Position numbers and translations under genes: made by a program. DNA of 64,000 nucleotides from Dyadobacter endophyticus (GTDB lineage: Bacteria; Bacteroidota; Bacteroidia; Cytophagales; Spirosomataceae), in NCBI RefSeq assembly GCF_014641595.1, contig NZ_BMIA01000003.1, positions 310,001-374,000 of the forward strand, in the 5' to 3' direction. The notes beneath the pieces are model-generated. The model searched no databases. It worked only from the letters and a program-made list of their open reading frames with translations, and was not told the origin of the DNA. This document shows positions 26,028-33,511 of this stretch, in pieces (positions within the stretch are counted from its first letter, which is position 1; every line of letters begins with the position of its first letter).

Positions 26028-27281
26028 ATGCTGAGAAAGATTCTACCGCTCGTGCTGGTTTTCCTGGCGCAGGTCTGTCTGGCAAACCAGATCCTGATAC
26101 CGATGGACAATACGCAAACCAACCATTTGAAGGCATACGGACTGGCTTACATTCTGCTGAAAGGGGATATTGAAGTCGATTGGCTGCTTAATTACCGGGG
26201 TGGTAGTTTTAAAATCCAATACAGCAAATCGATTGAAAATGAGTGCAAACTGAGGGCGGTTTCCTATGAAGTGCTTTCGGAGGCGGCAAGTGCCCAGATC
26301 GTAAACGAGATCAGCAATCCGAATGTGAATATGGATGTGGTGAAACTGTTCAAGGCGGCGAAAATCGCGGTGTACTCGCCGATCAAGATCAGTCCGGCCG
26401 AATTTGAAAATACCGACGCGGTGTTACTTGTGCTCAAATATGCCGAAATCCCTTTTGAAGTCATTTACGACGAAGAAATACTCCGCGGCGATCTTCCCAA
26501 ATACGATTGGCTGCATTTGCACCATGAGGACTTCACGGGGCAATTCGGGAAAAACCTGCGCCGTACCAGTGAGGCCGATATCAAAGCCCAGGAAGCCATT
26601 GCCAGTCGTTATGGTTTCTCCAAAGTACCCAAAATGAAACTTGCCGTCGCCAAGGCCATTAAAGAGTTTTGCGCCGGCGGGGGCTTTCTATTCGCCATGT
26701 GCTCCGGCGCCGAAACGTTCGATATTGCCCTTGCAGCCGAAGGCGTAGACATTGTGGATAACCTCGACGGCGACGGCATAGATCCGGACGCCCAGTCCAA
26801 GCTGGATTTCGACAAGACATTCGCATTCTACAATTTCAAATTGCAACTCGACGAGTACGACGGGATGAATTTCTCGGATATCAATTCCGCGGCCGGCCGC
26901 TACCGGGGCTGGGGCGAAAACGATGCCTATTTCTCCCTATTCGATTTTTCGGCTAAATGGGACGTGATACCCGCCATGCTCGTGCAAAACCACGAGCACC
27001 TGATCCGCGAGTTTTTCGGACAAACCACCGCATTCTCCAAATACACCGTCAAACCGAGCTCGCTCGTCATGGGCACCAGCAGCAACTCCGACCGCTACAT
27101 CTACGGTGAACTTGGTCGCGGGCAATGGACCTTCTACGGCGGCCACGATCCCGAAGGCCGCGGCGGAGGTGGTCGCCGGATGCCAACCGACCTGAACCTC
27201 TATCCCAACTCGCCGGGTTACCGGCTGATATTGAACAACGTGCTGTTTCCTTCCGCTCGAAAAAAGAAACGGAAGACTTGA
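26028..27281 (+). CDS. Exported class I glutamine-amidotransferase-like protein
   Basis: A 417-residue exported protein; the start at 26028 (MLRKILPLVLVFLAQVCLA) gives a signal peptide and is preferred to the ATG at 25977. The central segment GGGFLFAMCSGAETFD (near 222-237) has a Cys in a nucleophile-elbow setting, as in class I glutamine-amidotransferase-like or ThuA-like domains, and the C-terminal region has a His-rich GGHDPEGRGGG motif. Relatives in Bacteroidota are often labelled asparagine synthetase B, but no synthetase domain is visible, so that name is doubtful. The gene stands alone; function unknown. Confidence 0.65.
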   Translation: MLRKILPLVLVFLAQVCLANQILIPMDNTQTNHLKAYGLAYILLKGDIEVDWLLNYRGGSFKIQYSKSIENECKLRAVSYEVLSEAASAQIVNEISNPNVNMDVVKLFKAAKIAVYSPIKISPAEFENTDAVLLVLKYAEIPFEVIYDEEILRGDLPKYDWLHLHHEDFTGQFGKNLRRTSEADIKAQEAIASRYGFSKVPKMKLAVAKAIKEFCAGGGFLFAMCSGAETFDIALAAEGVDIVDNLDGDGIDPDAQSKLDFDKTFAFYNFKLQLDEYDGMNFSDINSAAGRYRGWGENDAYFSLFDFSAKWDVIPAMLVQNHEHLIREFFGQTTAFSKYTVKPSSLVMGTSSNSDRYIYGELGRGQWTFYGGHDPEGRGGGGRRMPTDLNLYPNSPGYRLILNNVLFPSARKKKRKT

Positions 27282-27312
27282 TCATTCAGAATGGGCATCT
27301 GCTCATCCGTTG

Positions 27313-27343
27313 TTGACTTCCGGTGGTATTTTGGGTAGATTTA
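27313..27343 (+). promoter_or_regulatory. Promoter of the Uma2 gene
   Basis: TTG at 27313-27315, 20 bases, then TAGATTTA at 27336-27343, close to the Bacteroidota form TTG-N20-TAnnTTTG with one mismatch in the last base. The start codon is 17 bases further on. Confidence 0.45.
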
Positions 27344-27359
27344 CTTAAAAGAACGCGCT

Positions 27360-27953
27360 ATGCCCACAATCGTAACAGATATCAACGAACTAGACCTGAG
27401 CGGAACTTATACTTACGCCGATTATTTGCTTTGGCATTTCAAGGAGCGCGTGGAACTGATTAAGGGGAAGATTTTTAAGATGTCACCCGCGCCGAGTACC
27501 CGGCATCAGCAAATCTCAGCGAAATTACATTTGAGGATAGGTGGTTATTTTGAAAACCATTACTGTCAGGCTTTTTTCGCTCCGTTCGATGTAAGATTGC
27601 CTAGAAAGGACCAAAATGTCGCGGATCAAAAAATCTACACCGTGGTACAACCGGACCTGTGTGTAATATGCGACGAGGCAAAATTAGACGAGCGTGGTTG
27701 TTTAGGAGCGCCGGATCTGATCGTTGAAGTACTTTCTCCCGGCAACTCGAATACAGAGATGCATAACAAGTTTGAATTGTACCAGGAATCCGGCGTCCGG
27801 GAATATTGGCTTGTTGAACCGTCTCAAAATGCGGTGTTGGTATACGTGCTCGATAAGACAGGAAAATATGTGGGATTGCAGCCAGCAGTTGAATCGGTGC
27901 AATCGTCCATTTTTCCCGAGCTAAAAATCGATTTGGAAAAGATATTCAACTAG
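27360..27953 (+). CDS. Uma2-family putative PD-(D/E)XK nuclease
   Basis: A 197-residue protein of the Uma2/DUF820 family, which has a restriction-endonuclease-like fold. The conserved core is in order: FKMSPAPSTRHQ (near 38-49), VQPDLCVIC (near 98-106), the catalytic APDLIVEVLSPGN (near 118-130), and a KFELYQESGVREYW segment (near 137-150). The gene ends eight bases inside the convergent MarR-GNAT gene. Members of this family are abundant in Cytophagales and cyanobacteria, often with no known role; association with mobile DNA is frequent, but no partner is seen here. Confidence 0.85.
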   Translation: MPTIVTDINELDLSGTYTYADYLLWHFKERVELIKGKIFKMSPAPSTRHQQISAKLHLRIGGYFENHYCQAFFAPFDVRLPRKDQNVADQKIYTVVQPDLCVICDEAKLDERGCLGAPDLIVEVLSPGNSNTEMHNKFELYQESGVREYWLVEPSQNAVLVYVLDKTGKYVGLQPAVESVQSSIFPELKIDLEKIFN

Positions 27954-28896
27954 GCATCAATCCCAGCTCCATCTTAATATCCGCCCGTTTGAAGTTATGC
28001 CCCGTAAGCGGCACTTCCTCAAAGCCCAGCTTTTTGTACAGATTAATACCTGCCGCCGAGCCTCTCCGGTTCGAATACAGGATCACTTTGCTCGCTCCCA
28101 GCTCCCGCGCCTTCTCAATCACTGCATTACCCAGCAAATCGCCGATCTTTTTCCCCCGCATGCTTTTTGAAACAGTCATTTTGCTCATTTCAACTACATC
28201 GCCGTTGCGCTTTAACGCGCAGGTACCAACAGGCTCATCGCCGTACAGCGCGATCAGGATCGCGCCGCCGTCTTTCAGATAATAGGTTTCGGGATTGGAA
28301 AGCGTCTTCTCATCTTCCGGCTCTACTTCATAGGTCTCGGAAATCCAGGCGTAGTTTAGGTCGTAGAAGGCTTGTGCATACTCCGGTGTGTAGTCTACAA
28401 TTCGAATGGCTGCATTGGTCTCCTCGTTTTCCATTCTTTTGTAGCGCTCAAAAAATCCTTCTTTGTTGAGTTGATATTCTGTTTCGTCCATAGCTTGCAA
28501 AAGGTTATTTGCATTATCGATAATCTGTTCCGCAGTTTTCCGGATTTTCCCCCAAACAGGCTGCATTTGCTCCACCAGGGCCTTGGCTTTCCCGGAAAGT
28601 CGCACCATACGTTTCCGTTCGTCGCGCCCGTCCTTAAATGACTCCACGAGCCCTTCTTTTTCCAGCTCCTTTAAAAGACTAATCGTGGACGGATGCGCGT
28701 ATCCGATTTCCTCCGAAAGCTCCATAATACCCAAAGCTTCCTTCGCATGAAGCGCATAAATGACCGGAAACCATTTCGGTTCGAAGTTGATCCCATTGTG
28801 CTGGTAAATGAGCACGCCGTCCTTCCGGAACTGATCGCTCAGCCGCTGCAAACGCGTTGAAATTGCCAGAGCGCCTACTTCATTGAAGATGTTCAT
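27946..28896 (-). CDS. MarR-GNAT fusion regulator/acetyltransferase
   Basis: A 316-residue fusion. Residues 1-150 are a MarR-type winged helix-turn-helix (ALGIMELSEEIGYAHPSTISLLKELEKEGLV, of which the recognition helix is near 65-80; the wing holds DGRDERKRMVRLS). Residues 160-316 are a GNAT acetyltransferase with the acetyl-CoA loop SMRGKKIGDLLG (near 237-248). Such fusions probably couple regulation to acetylation of a ligand. It is the sole gene of its transcript; a promoter with a palindromic dyad lies immediately upstream (28920-28952). Its 3' end overlaps the Uma2 gene by eight bases on the opposite strand. Confidence 0.88.
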   Translation of the reverse strand: MNIFNEVGALAISTRLQRLSDQFRKDGVLIYQHNGINFEPKWFPVIYALHAKEALGIMELSEEIGYAHPSTISLLKELEKEGLVESFKDGRDERKRMVRLSGKAKALVEQMQPVWGKIRKTAEQIIDNANNLLQAMDETEYQLNKEGFFERYKRMENEETNAAIRIVDYTPEYAQAFYDLNYAWISETYEVEPEDEKTLSNPETYYLKDGGAILIALYGDEPVGTCALKRNGDVVEMSKMTVSKSMRGKKIGDLLGNAVIEKARELGASKVILYSNRRGSAAGINLYKKLGFEEVPLTGHNFKRADIKMELGLMPS

Positions 28897-28919
28897 TTCA
28901 AAATATTGTAATTTAAGTT

Positions 28920-28952
28920 CAAATATACGTAGACAGCTACGTAATTAACAAA
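28920..28952 (-). promoter_or_regulatory. Promoter of the MarR-GNAT gene with embedded operator
   Basis: On the minus strand: TTTG (28949-28952), 21 bases, TATATTTG (28920-28927), an almost ideal Bacteroidota promoter about 25 bases upstream of the ATG. Between and slightly overlapping the boxes is the dyad TACGTAG-ACAG-CTACGTA (28926-28943). A regulator bound there would block RNA polymerase, so autorepression is likely. Confidence 0.65.
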
Positions 28953-29009
28953 CAAAGATGCGTTTTGTGCTGCCTTTTTGTTTAAAATAATTAATGAAAG
29001 GAAAAAACG

Positions 29010-29081
29010 ATGGACACAACGATGGTTACGGCAGACTTCCAGGTACTTCCTGAGGATTTGAAAGTTATTGGAGATATTTAA
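29010..29081 (+). pseudogene. Possible remnant of a DUF2281-type antitoxin N-terminus
   Basis: A 23-codon frame, MDTTMVTADFQVLPEDLKV and then a premature end. The FQVLPEDLK wording is like the first residues of DUF2281-type antitoxins, which are about 70 residues long. Downstream it overlaps the end of lpxB on the other strand, so the rest would be missing. It may be a chance frame; the call is tentative. Confidence 0.25.
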
Positions 29082-30171
29082 CTATTAAACCGCCTGTCCG
29101 TTCAGAAGCTCCCGCACCTCCTACCAACTCCGCAAGGCGTTCATAATCCCGCATTTGCCCTACATTTTTATCGCCGCCAGGCACAATGCATTTCAGCTCC
29201 GCCACGAGATTTTCTTCATTCAACTCATCCTGGATCAATTCCCGCACAGCCTCTTTCTCCAATATCAGATTTACCAGAGAAATAAACGGAATGCGGATCA
29301 GCCGCTTGGCCAATGCATACGAAATAGTGCTCGTGCGGTAGCAAACCACCTCCGGTACTTTGAGAAGAGCCGTCTCCAATGTAGCCGTACCCGAAGTCAC
29401 GAGTGCCGCGTCCGCGACTGACAGCAGATCATAAGTACTTTCGTATACAATCGAAGTCTTGCCGCCGGATAAATGTTGATCGTACAATGTAGAAGGCAAA
29501 TTCTTCACACCTGCAATCACATATTGATACTCCGGGAAATGCTTTTGTGTCGTCAGCATGGTGTCGAGCATGCCGATGATCTCCTGCTTGCGACTGCCCG
29601 GAAGCAATGCAATGATGGGCCGGTCGTCGAGGTGGTGTTTCCGGCGAAAATCGGGATCGGGGCGAAATGCTGCAATAGCATCCATGAGCGGGTTGCCCAC
29701 ATAATCCACTTGGTAATCGTATTTTTTGTAAAAATCGATCTCGAACGGGAAAATCACGAACATGTGATCCACATTGGCCTTGATCTTCCAGGCGCGTTTC
29801 TGATTCCACGCCCAGACTTTCGGAGAAATGTAGTAGAACACTTTCAGCCCCTTCGACTTTGCAAATGAAGCAATGCGCAGGTTGAAGCCCGGATAGTCGA
29901 TGAGGATCAATGCATCCGGCTCATAATCGAGGATATCAGCCTTACATTTTTTGAGAAAACCGGTAATCGTCCGCAGGTTCATGACCACTTCCAGGAAACC
30001 CATAAAGGCGGTGTCCTTATAATGAGTTACTAGGCTCATACCCTCCGCCTCCATCATATCGCCGCCCCAGCCCCTGAATTGCGCATCCGGATCACTGGCC
30101 CTGATACCCTTGATCAGGTTGGAACCATGCAGATCCCCAGAGCGCTCGCCCGCGATCAGGTAATATCTCAT
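29065..30171 (-). CDS. lpxB: Lipid-A-disaccharide synthase
   Basis: A 368-residue inverting GT-B-type enzyme joining UDP-2,3-diacylglucosamine to lipid X, a committed step of lipid A synthesis on the inner membrane. Family features: N-terminal AGERSGDLHGSNLI (near 7-20), YPGFNLRIA (near 92-100), YYISPKVWAWNQKR (near 112-125), and the C-terminal donor site LLPGSRKQEI (near 189-198) and TSGTATLETALL (near 257-268). Length is close to the usual 370-390. It follows the queD-like gene after about 40 bases in the same direction and probably shares its transcript. Confidence 0.96.
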   Translation of the reverse strand: MRYYLIAGERSGDLHGSNLIKGIRASDPDAQFRGWGGDMMEAEGMSLVTHYKDTAFMGFLEVVMNLRTITGFLKKCKADILDYEPDALILIDYPGFNLRIASFAKSKGLKVFYYISPKVWAWNQKRAWKIKANVDHMFVIFPFEIDFYKKYDYQVDYVGNPLMDAIAAFRPDPDFRRKHHLDDRPIIALLPGSRKQEIIGMLDTMLTTQKHFPEYQYVIAGVKNLPSTLYDQHLSGGKTSIVYESTYDLLSVADAALVTSGTATLETALLKVPEVVCYRTSTISYALAKRLIRIPFISLVNLILEKEAVRELIQDELNEENLVAELKCIVPGGDKNVGQMRDYERLAELVGGAGASERTGGLIVKYLQ

Positions 30172-30210
30172 AAGCGACCGGCTGTCGATAGTCGGCCGGC
30201 GGCAGTCAAC

Positions 30211-30630
30211 CTATTCCCCATAATACTCCACAAAGTTCTTAGGTGTCTCGATCAGCTTTATATAATGCAGTTTCGCATTCGGCGCGGCCTGCGCGATGGA
30301 CGGTTCGAGGATATTCCAGATTTCCATCACGAATATTTCGCAGGAAGCCATCTTGCCTTGCATGAAATCCACGTCAAGGTTCAGGTTCTTGTGGTCAACC
30401 TTGTCGACGATCTGCTCTTTCATGATATCGCCCAGCACTTTCAGATCAATCACAAAACCCGTATCCGGATCCGGCTTCCCTTTTACGGTAACAATCAGCT
30501 CAAAATTATGCCCATGCCAGTTGTTGTTGGCGCAGGGGCCAAATACTTCCTGGTTTTTCTCATCAGTCCACGCCGGATTGTAAAGCCGGTGCGCCGCATT
30601 GAAATGCTCTTTTCTTGTTACGTAAATCAT
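30211..30630 (-). CDS. queD: 6-pyruvoyl-tetrahydropterin synthase / QueD-family protein
   Basis: A 139-residue T-fold enzyme. The start at 30630 (MIYVTRKEHFNAAHRLYN) is favoured because the first strand and zinc-binding His begin there; an in-frame ATG at 30663 would add eleven residues. The zinc ligands are H15 in NAAHRL and the pair in NNWHGHNFEL (near 38-47); the catalytic Cys is probably the one in EVFGPCANN. DHKNLN near 82 is the conserved pterin-binding turn. The family makes either the queuosine precursor 6-carboxy-tetrahydropterin or tetrahydropterins; no other queuosine genes are in the window, so the exact product is open. Confidence 0.85.
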   Translation of the reverse strand: MIYVTRKEHFNAAHRLYNPAWTDEKNQEVFGPCANNNWHGHNFELIVTVKGKPDPDTGFVIDLKVLGDIMKEQIVDKVDHKNLNLDVDFMQGKMASCEIFVMEIWNILEPSIAQAAPNAKLHYIKLIETPKNFVEYYGE

Positions 30631-30660
30631 AAAACTTCCTGCCACTTGATAATTCTGGCG

Positions 30661-30668
30661 CAAAATTA
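30661..30668 (-). promoter_or_regulatory. Promoter -7 box of queD (TAATTTTG)
   Basis: Exact TAnnTTTG match on the minus strand, 31 bases upstream of the preferred queD start at 30630. This also supports that start, since the alternative ATG at 30663 overlaps the box. No clear upstream TTG. Confidence 0.45.
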
Positions 30669-30681
30669 CACCTTGTATCCG

Positions 30682-30689
30682 TAGTTTTG
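30682..30689 (+). promoter_or_regulatory. Possible -7 box of hldD (TAGTTTTG)
   Basis: Exact TAnnTTTG match facing the hldD gene, 119 bases upstream of its ATG. It would give a leader of about 110 bases. No upstream element is evident. Confidence 0.3.
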
Positions 30690-30807
30690 TTTGTTAACAA
30701 GAGGATAACTAAAAAAAATCCTATTTCGATCTTAAAATTTAAGAGTAGATCGACGTGGTTCGCTACTCTTATCTGGCATTCTTTTTACCGTTTAACATAT
30801 AATCTAG

Positions 30808-31773
30808 ATGATTATCGTAACAGGAGCAGCCGGCTTTATTGGCAGCGGGCTTATCAGCCGCCTCAATCAGGACGGCTTTAAAAACATTATTGCAGTGGAC
30901 GATTTTTCCAAAATCGAGAAAGCAGAGAACCTCGAAGGAAAGATTATCAAGGAAAAAGTAGAAAGGAATGCACTTTTCGAATGGCTGGATGCGAACAACC
31001 GCGACGTGGAATTCATTTTTCACATCGGCGCGCGTACCGATACCACGGAATTCGACAAGGAAATTTTTGATGAACTGAATGTAAATTATTCCAAAGGCAT
31101 TTGGGAGAAATGCGTAGCATATCAGATCCCCCTCGTGTACGCGTCGTCCGCAGCTACTTACGGGTTGGGCGAGCACGGGTACGACGATAATGAATCGACG
31201 ATCGGCCAGTTGAAACCACTAAACCCCTATGGCGATTCCAAAAACGAATTCGACAAATGGGCATTGGCGCAGGAGAAAAAGCCTTTTTTCTGGGCCGGCC
31301 TGAAATTCTTCAACGTTTACGGGCCTAATGAATACCACAAAGGCCGGATGGCCTCGGTGATATTCCATGCTTATAACCAGATCAATGCGACGGAGAAAAT
31401 GAAGCTTTTCCGCTCTCATAACCCGGATTTTAAGGATGGTGAGCAAATGCGTGACTTCATTTATGTAAAAGACCTGATCGACGTCTGCATTTTCTTCATG
31501 CACCACCGCAAAAACTCGGGTATTTACAATCTCGGAAGCGGTAAGGCGCGGACTTTCAAAGACCTCGTTACCAACACATTCCTGGCAATGGGTAAGACGC
31601 CGGACATTTCGTTTATCGATACTCCGGCCGATATCCGCGACAAATACCAGTATTTCACCCAGGCCAATATGAGCAAGCTGCGCTCGGTAGGATATACCCG
31701 TCCGTTCAGCAGCCTGGAAGACGGTATCGACGATTATGTAAAGAACTACCTGTCGTCAAAAACCTATTTATAA
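30808..31773 (+). CDS. hldD: ADP-L-glycero-D-manno-heptose 6-epimerase
   Basis: A 321-residue extended SDR that converts ADP-D-glycero-D-manno-heptose to the L-glycero form for the LPS inner core. Rossmann motif GAAGFIG at 6-12, HIGARTDTTE near 72-81, the catalytic Tyr-Lys pair in NPYGDSKNEFD (near 138-148), and the substrate-binding GLKFFNVYGPNEYHKGRMAS segment at about 165-184, which is characteristic of HldD/RfaD. Length is as expected. It is transcribed alone and ends at a strong intrinsic terminator. Confidence 0.93.
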   Translation: MIIVTGAAGFIGSGLISRLNQDGFKNIIAVDDFSKIEKAENLEGKIIKEKVERNALFEWLDANNRDVEFIFHIGARTDTTEFDKEIFDELNVNYSKGIWEKCVAYQIPLVYASSAATYGLGEHGYDDNESTIGQLKPLNPYGDSKNEFDKWALAQEKKPFFWAGLKFFNVYGPNEYHKGRMASVIFHAYNQINATEKMKLFRSHNPDFKDGEQMRDFIYVKDLIDVCIFFMHHRKNSGIYNLGSGKARTFKDLVTNTFLAMGKTPDISFIDTPADIRDKYQYFTQANMSKLRSVGYTRPFSSLEDGIDDYVKNYLSSKTYL

Positions 31774-31790
31774 CGCTTTTCGCCTACCAA

Positions 31791-31830
31791 AAAACAAAAG
31801 ACGCGTCTGGCCAGGCGCGTCTTTTGTTTT
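31791..31830 (+). terminator. Intrinsic terminator after hldD
   Basis: A perfect 15-base inverted repeat: AAAACAAAAGACGCG (31791-31805) and CGCGTCTTTTGTTTT (31816-31830), with a ten-base loop and T-rich end. It lies 18 bases after the stop codon. Confidence 0.88.
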
Positions 31831-31885
31831 AATCGGTCGAAAACCTATTTCCACCTTCAGCTACCGTAATCTCCACAATTTTCCG

Positions 31886-31893
31886 TATTTTTG
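31886..31893 (+). promoter_or_regulatory. Promoter -7 box of sufB (TATTTTTG)
   Basis: Exact TAnnTTTG match, 73 bases upstream of the sufB ATG and downstream of the hldD terminator. No good TTG lies at the usual distance. Confidence 0.4.
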
Positions 31894-31966
31894 ACCTTCT
31901 GATTAAACTCAATCCCACTTCTCTGTGTTAGCATGATACCAACCAGAGTGTGACATTATTACGACT

Positions 31967-33412
31967 ATGAGCAAAGAAGAAGAATTGTTGGAGGAAATCA
32001 CCAGTTCGGAATACAAATACGGCTTTGTAACTGACATTGAGGCAGATGAGGCCCCTCCGGGTCTTAATGACGATATTGTCCGGTTTATCTCTGCCAAAAA
32101 GAATGAACCCGAATGGATGCTGCAATGGCGCCTGAAAGCATATCATTTGTGGCTGACTATGGACGAGCCGAAATGGCCGAATGTGCATTATCCGGCTATC
32201 GATTTCCAGGCTATCAAATATTACTCTGCGCCAAAGAAAAAGAAGGCGGTGGAGAGTATCGACGACATCGATCCCGAGTTGCGCAATACTTTCGAAAGGC
32301 TGGGAATTTCTTTGAATGAACAAAAAAGGATTTCCGGCATTGCCGTTGACGCGGTAATGGACTCCGAGTCGGTCTTCACGACTTTCAAGGATACGCTCAA
32401 AGAAAAAGGCATCATTTTCTGCTCCATCAGCGAGGCGATTCGTGAGCATCCGGAGCTTGTGAAGAAATACCTGGGCTCGGTTGTACCTCCGAAAGATAAC
32501 TACTATGCAGCGTTGAACTCGGCGGTTTTCTCCGATGGATCATTTGTATATATCCCCAAAGGCGTTCGCTGCCCGATGGAGCTTTCGACTTATTTCCGTA
32601 TTAATGCGGCCGGAACAGGGCAATTCGAACGAACGCTGATCATCGGCGACCAGGACAGCCACGTGAGCTACCTCGAAGGTTGCACAGCGCCAATGCGTGA
32701 TGAAAACCAGCTGCACGCTGCGGTGGTTGAAATCTTCGCACACGACAATGCAAATGTTAAATATTCGACCGTACAGAACTGGTATCCAGGCGATAAAGAA
32801 GGGAAAGGCGGTATTTACAACTTCGTGACAAAACGCGGCCTTTGCGACGGCCCCAATTCGAAAATTTCCTGGACACAGGTTGAAACCGGTTCTGCGATTA
32901 CCTGGAAATATCCTTCGGTGATCCTGAAAGGCGACAATTCGATCGGTGAGTTCTACTCGGTAGCTGTAACCAACAATATGCAGCAAGCCGATACGGGCAC
33001 GAAAATGATCCACATCGGTAAAAACACAAAAAGCCGGATCGTTTCCAAAGGTATATCTGCCGGAAAGAGCCAGAACTCTTACCGCGGTTTGGTTCAGGTA
33101 TTTAAAAAGGCGGAAAAGGCACGCAACTTCTCGCAATGCGACTCCCTGTTGCTTGGCGATAAATGCGGCGCGCATACCTTCCCTTACATTGAGGTAAACA
33201 ACCCGTCGGCCACCGTAGAACACGAAGCGACCACTTCGAAGATCGGTGAAGACATTCTTTTCTATTGCAACCAGCGCGGTATTCCTACCGAACAAGCCGT
33301 TGCATTGATCGTGAATGGCTATGCTAAAGAAGTATTAAACCAGCTTCCGATGGAATTTGCCGTCGAAGCGCAAAAACTACTGGAAATCAGCCTGGAAGGA
33401 AGTGTAGGTTAA
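31967..33412 (+). CDS. sufB: Fe-S cluster assembly scaffold protein SufB
   Basis: A 481-residue SufB, core of the SufBCD scaffold that assembles Fe-S clusters in the cytoplasm. Length and motifs are complete: PKGVRCPMELSTYFRIN (near 196-212), LEGCTAP (near 238-244), the beta-helix core, and the C-terminal CGAHTFPYIEVNNPSA (near 402-417) and EHEATTSKIGEDILFY (near 420-435), with the conserved Cys/His/Glu residues in place. Unlike the common arrangement, sufC, sufD and sufS do not follow: the gene ends at its own terminator and an unrelated antiporter is next. It is therefore monocistronic here, and its partners must be elsewhere. Confidence 0.96.
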   Translation: MSKEEELLEEITSSEYKYGFVTDIEADEAPPGLNDDIVRFISAKKNEPEWMLQWRLKAYHLWLTMDEPKWPNVHYPAIDFQAIKYYSAPKKKKAVESIDDIDPELRNTFERLGISLNEQKRISGIAVDAVMDSESVFTTFKDTLKEKGIIFCSISEAIREHPELVKKYLGSVVPPKDNYYAALNSAVFSDGSFVYIPKGVRCPMELSTYFRINAAGTGQFERTLIIGDQDSHVSYLEGCTAPMRDENQLHAAVVEIFAHDNANVKYSTVQNWYPGDKEGKGGIYNFVTKRGLCDGPNSKISWTQVETGSAITWKYPSVILKGDNSIGEFYSVAVTNNMQQADTGTKMIHIGKNTKSRIVSKGISAGKSQNSYRGLVQVFKKAEKARNFSQCDSLLLGDKCGAHTFPYIEVNNPSATVEHEATTSKIGEDILFYCNQRGIPTEQAVALIVNGYAKEVLNQLPMEFAVEAQKLLEISLEGSVG

Positions 33413-33436
33413 AATTTCCGATAAGATAAAACACAG

Positions 33437-33471
33437 AAAGCCTTTGATTCGTCGAAGGCTTTTTGTATTTT
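33437..33471 (+). terminator. Intrinsic terminator after sufB
   Basis: Arms AAAGCCTT (33437-33444) and AAGGCTTT (33455-33462) around a ten-base loop, followed by TTTGTATTTT. It lies 25 bases after the sufB stop codon and shows that sufB is not followed by other suf genes on its transcript. Confidence 0.82.
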
Positions 33472-33511
33472 ATTCATCTCAGTAAATTTTCCATCAACGA
33501 TCCACCCCTTC

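Noticed and set aside
26028..27281. Calling the secreted protein asparagine synthetase B
   Set aside because: No ATP-pyrophosphatase synthetase domain is visible and the protein has a signal peptide; only an amidotransferase-like Cys segment is seen.
32540..33295. A 251-codon open frame on the minus strand inside sufB
   Set aside because: It is wholly inside a well-supported gene and has the biased composition of a shadow frame, with no recognisable domain.
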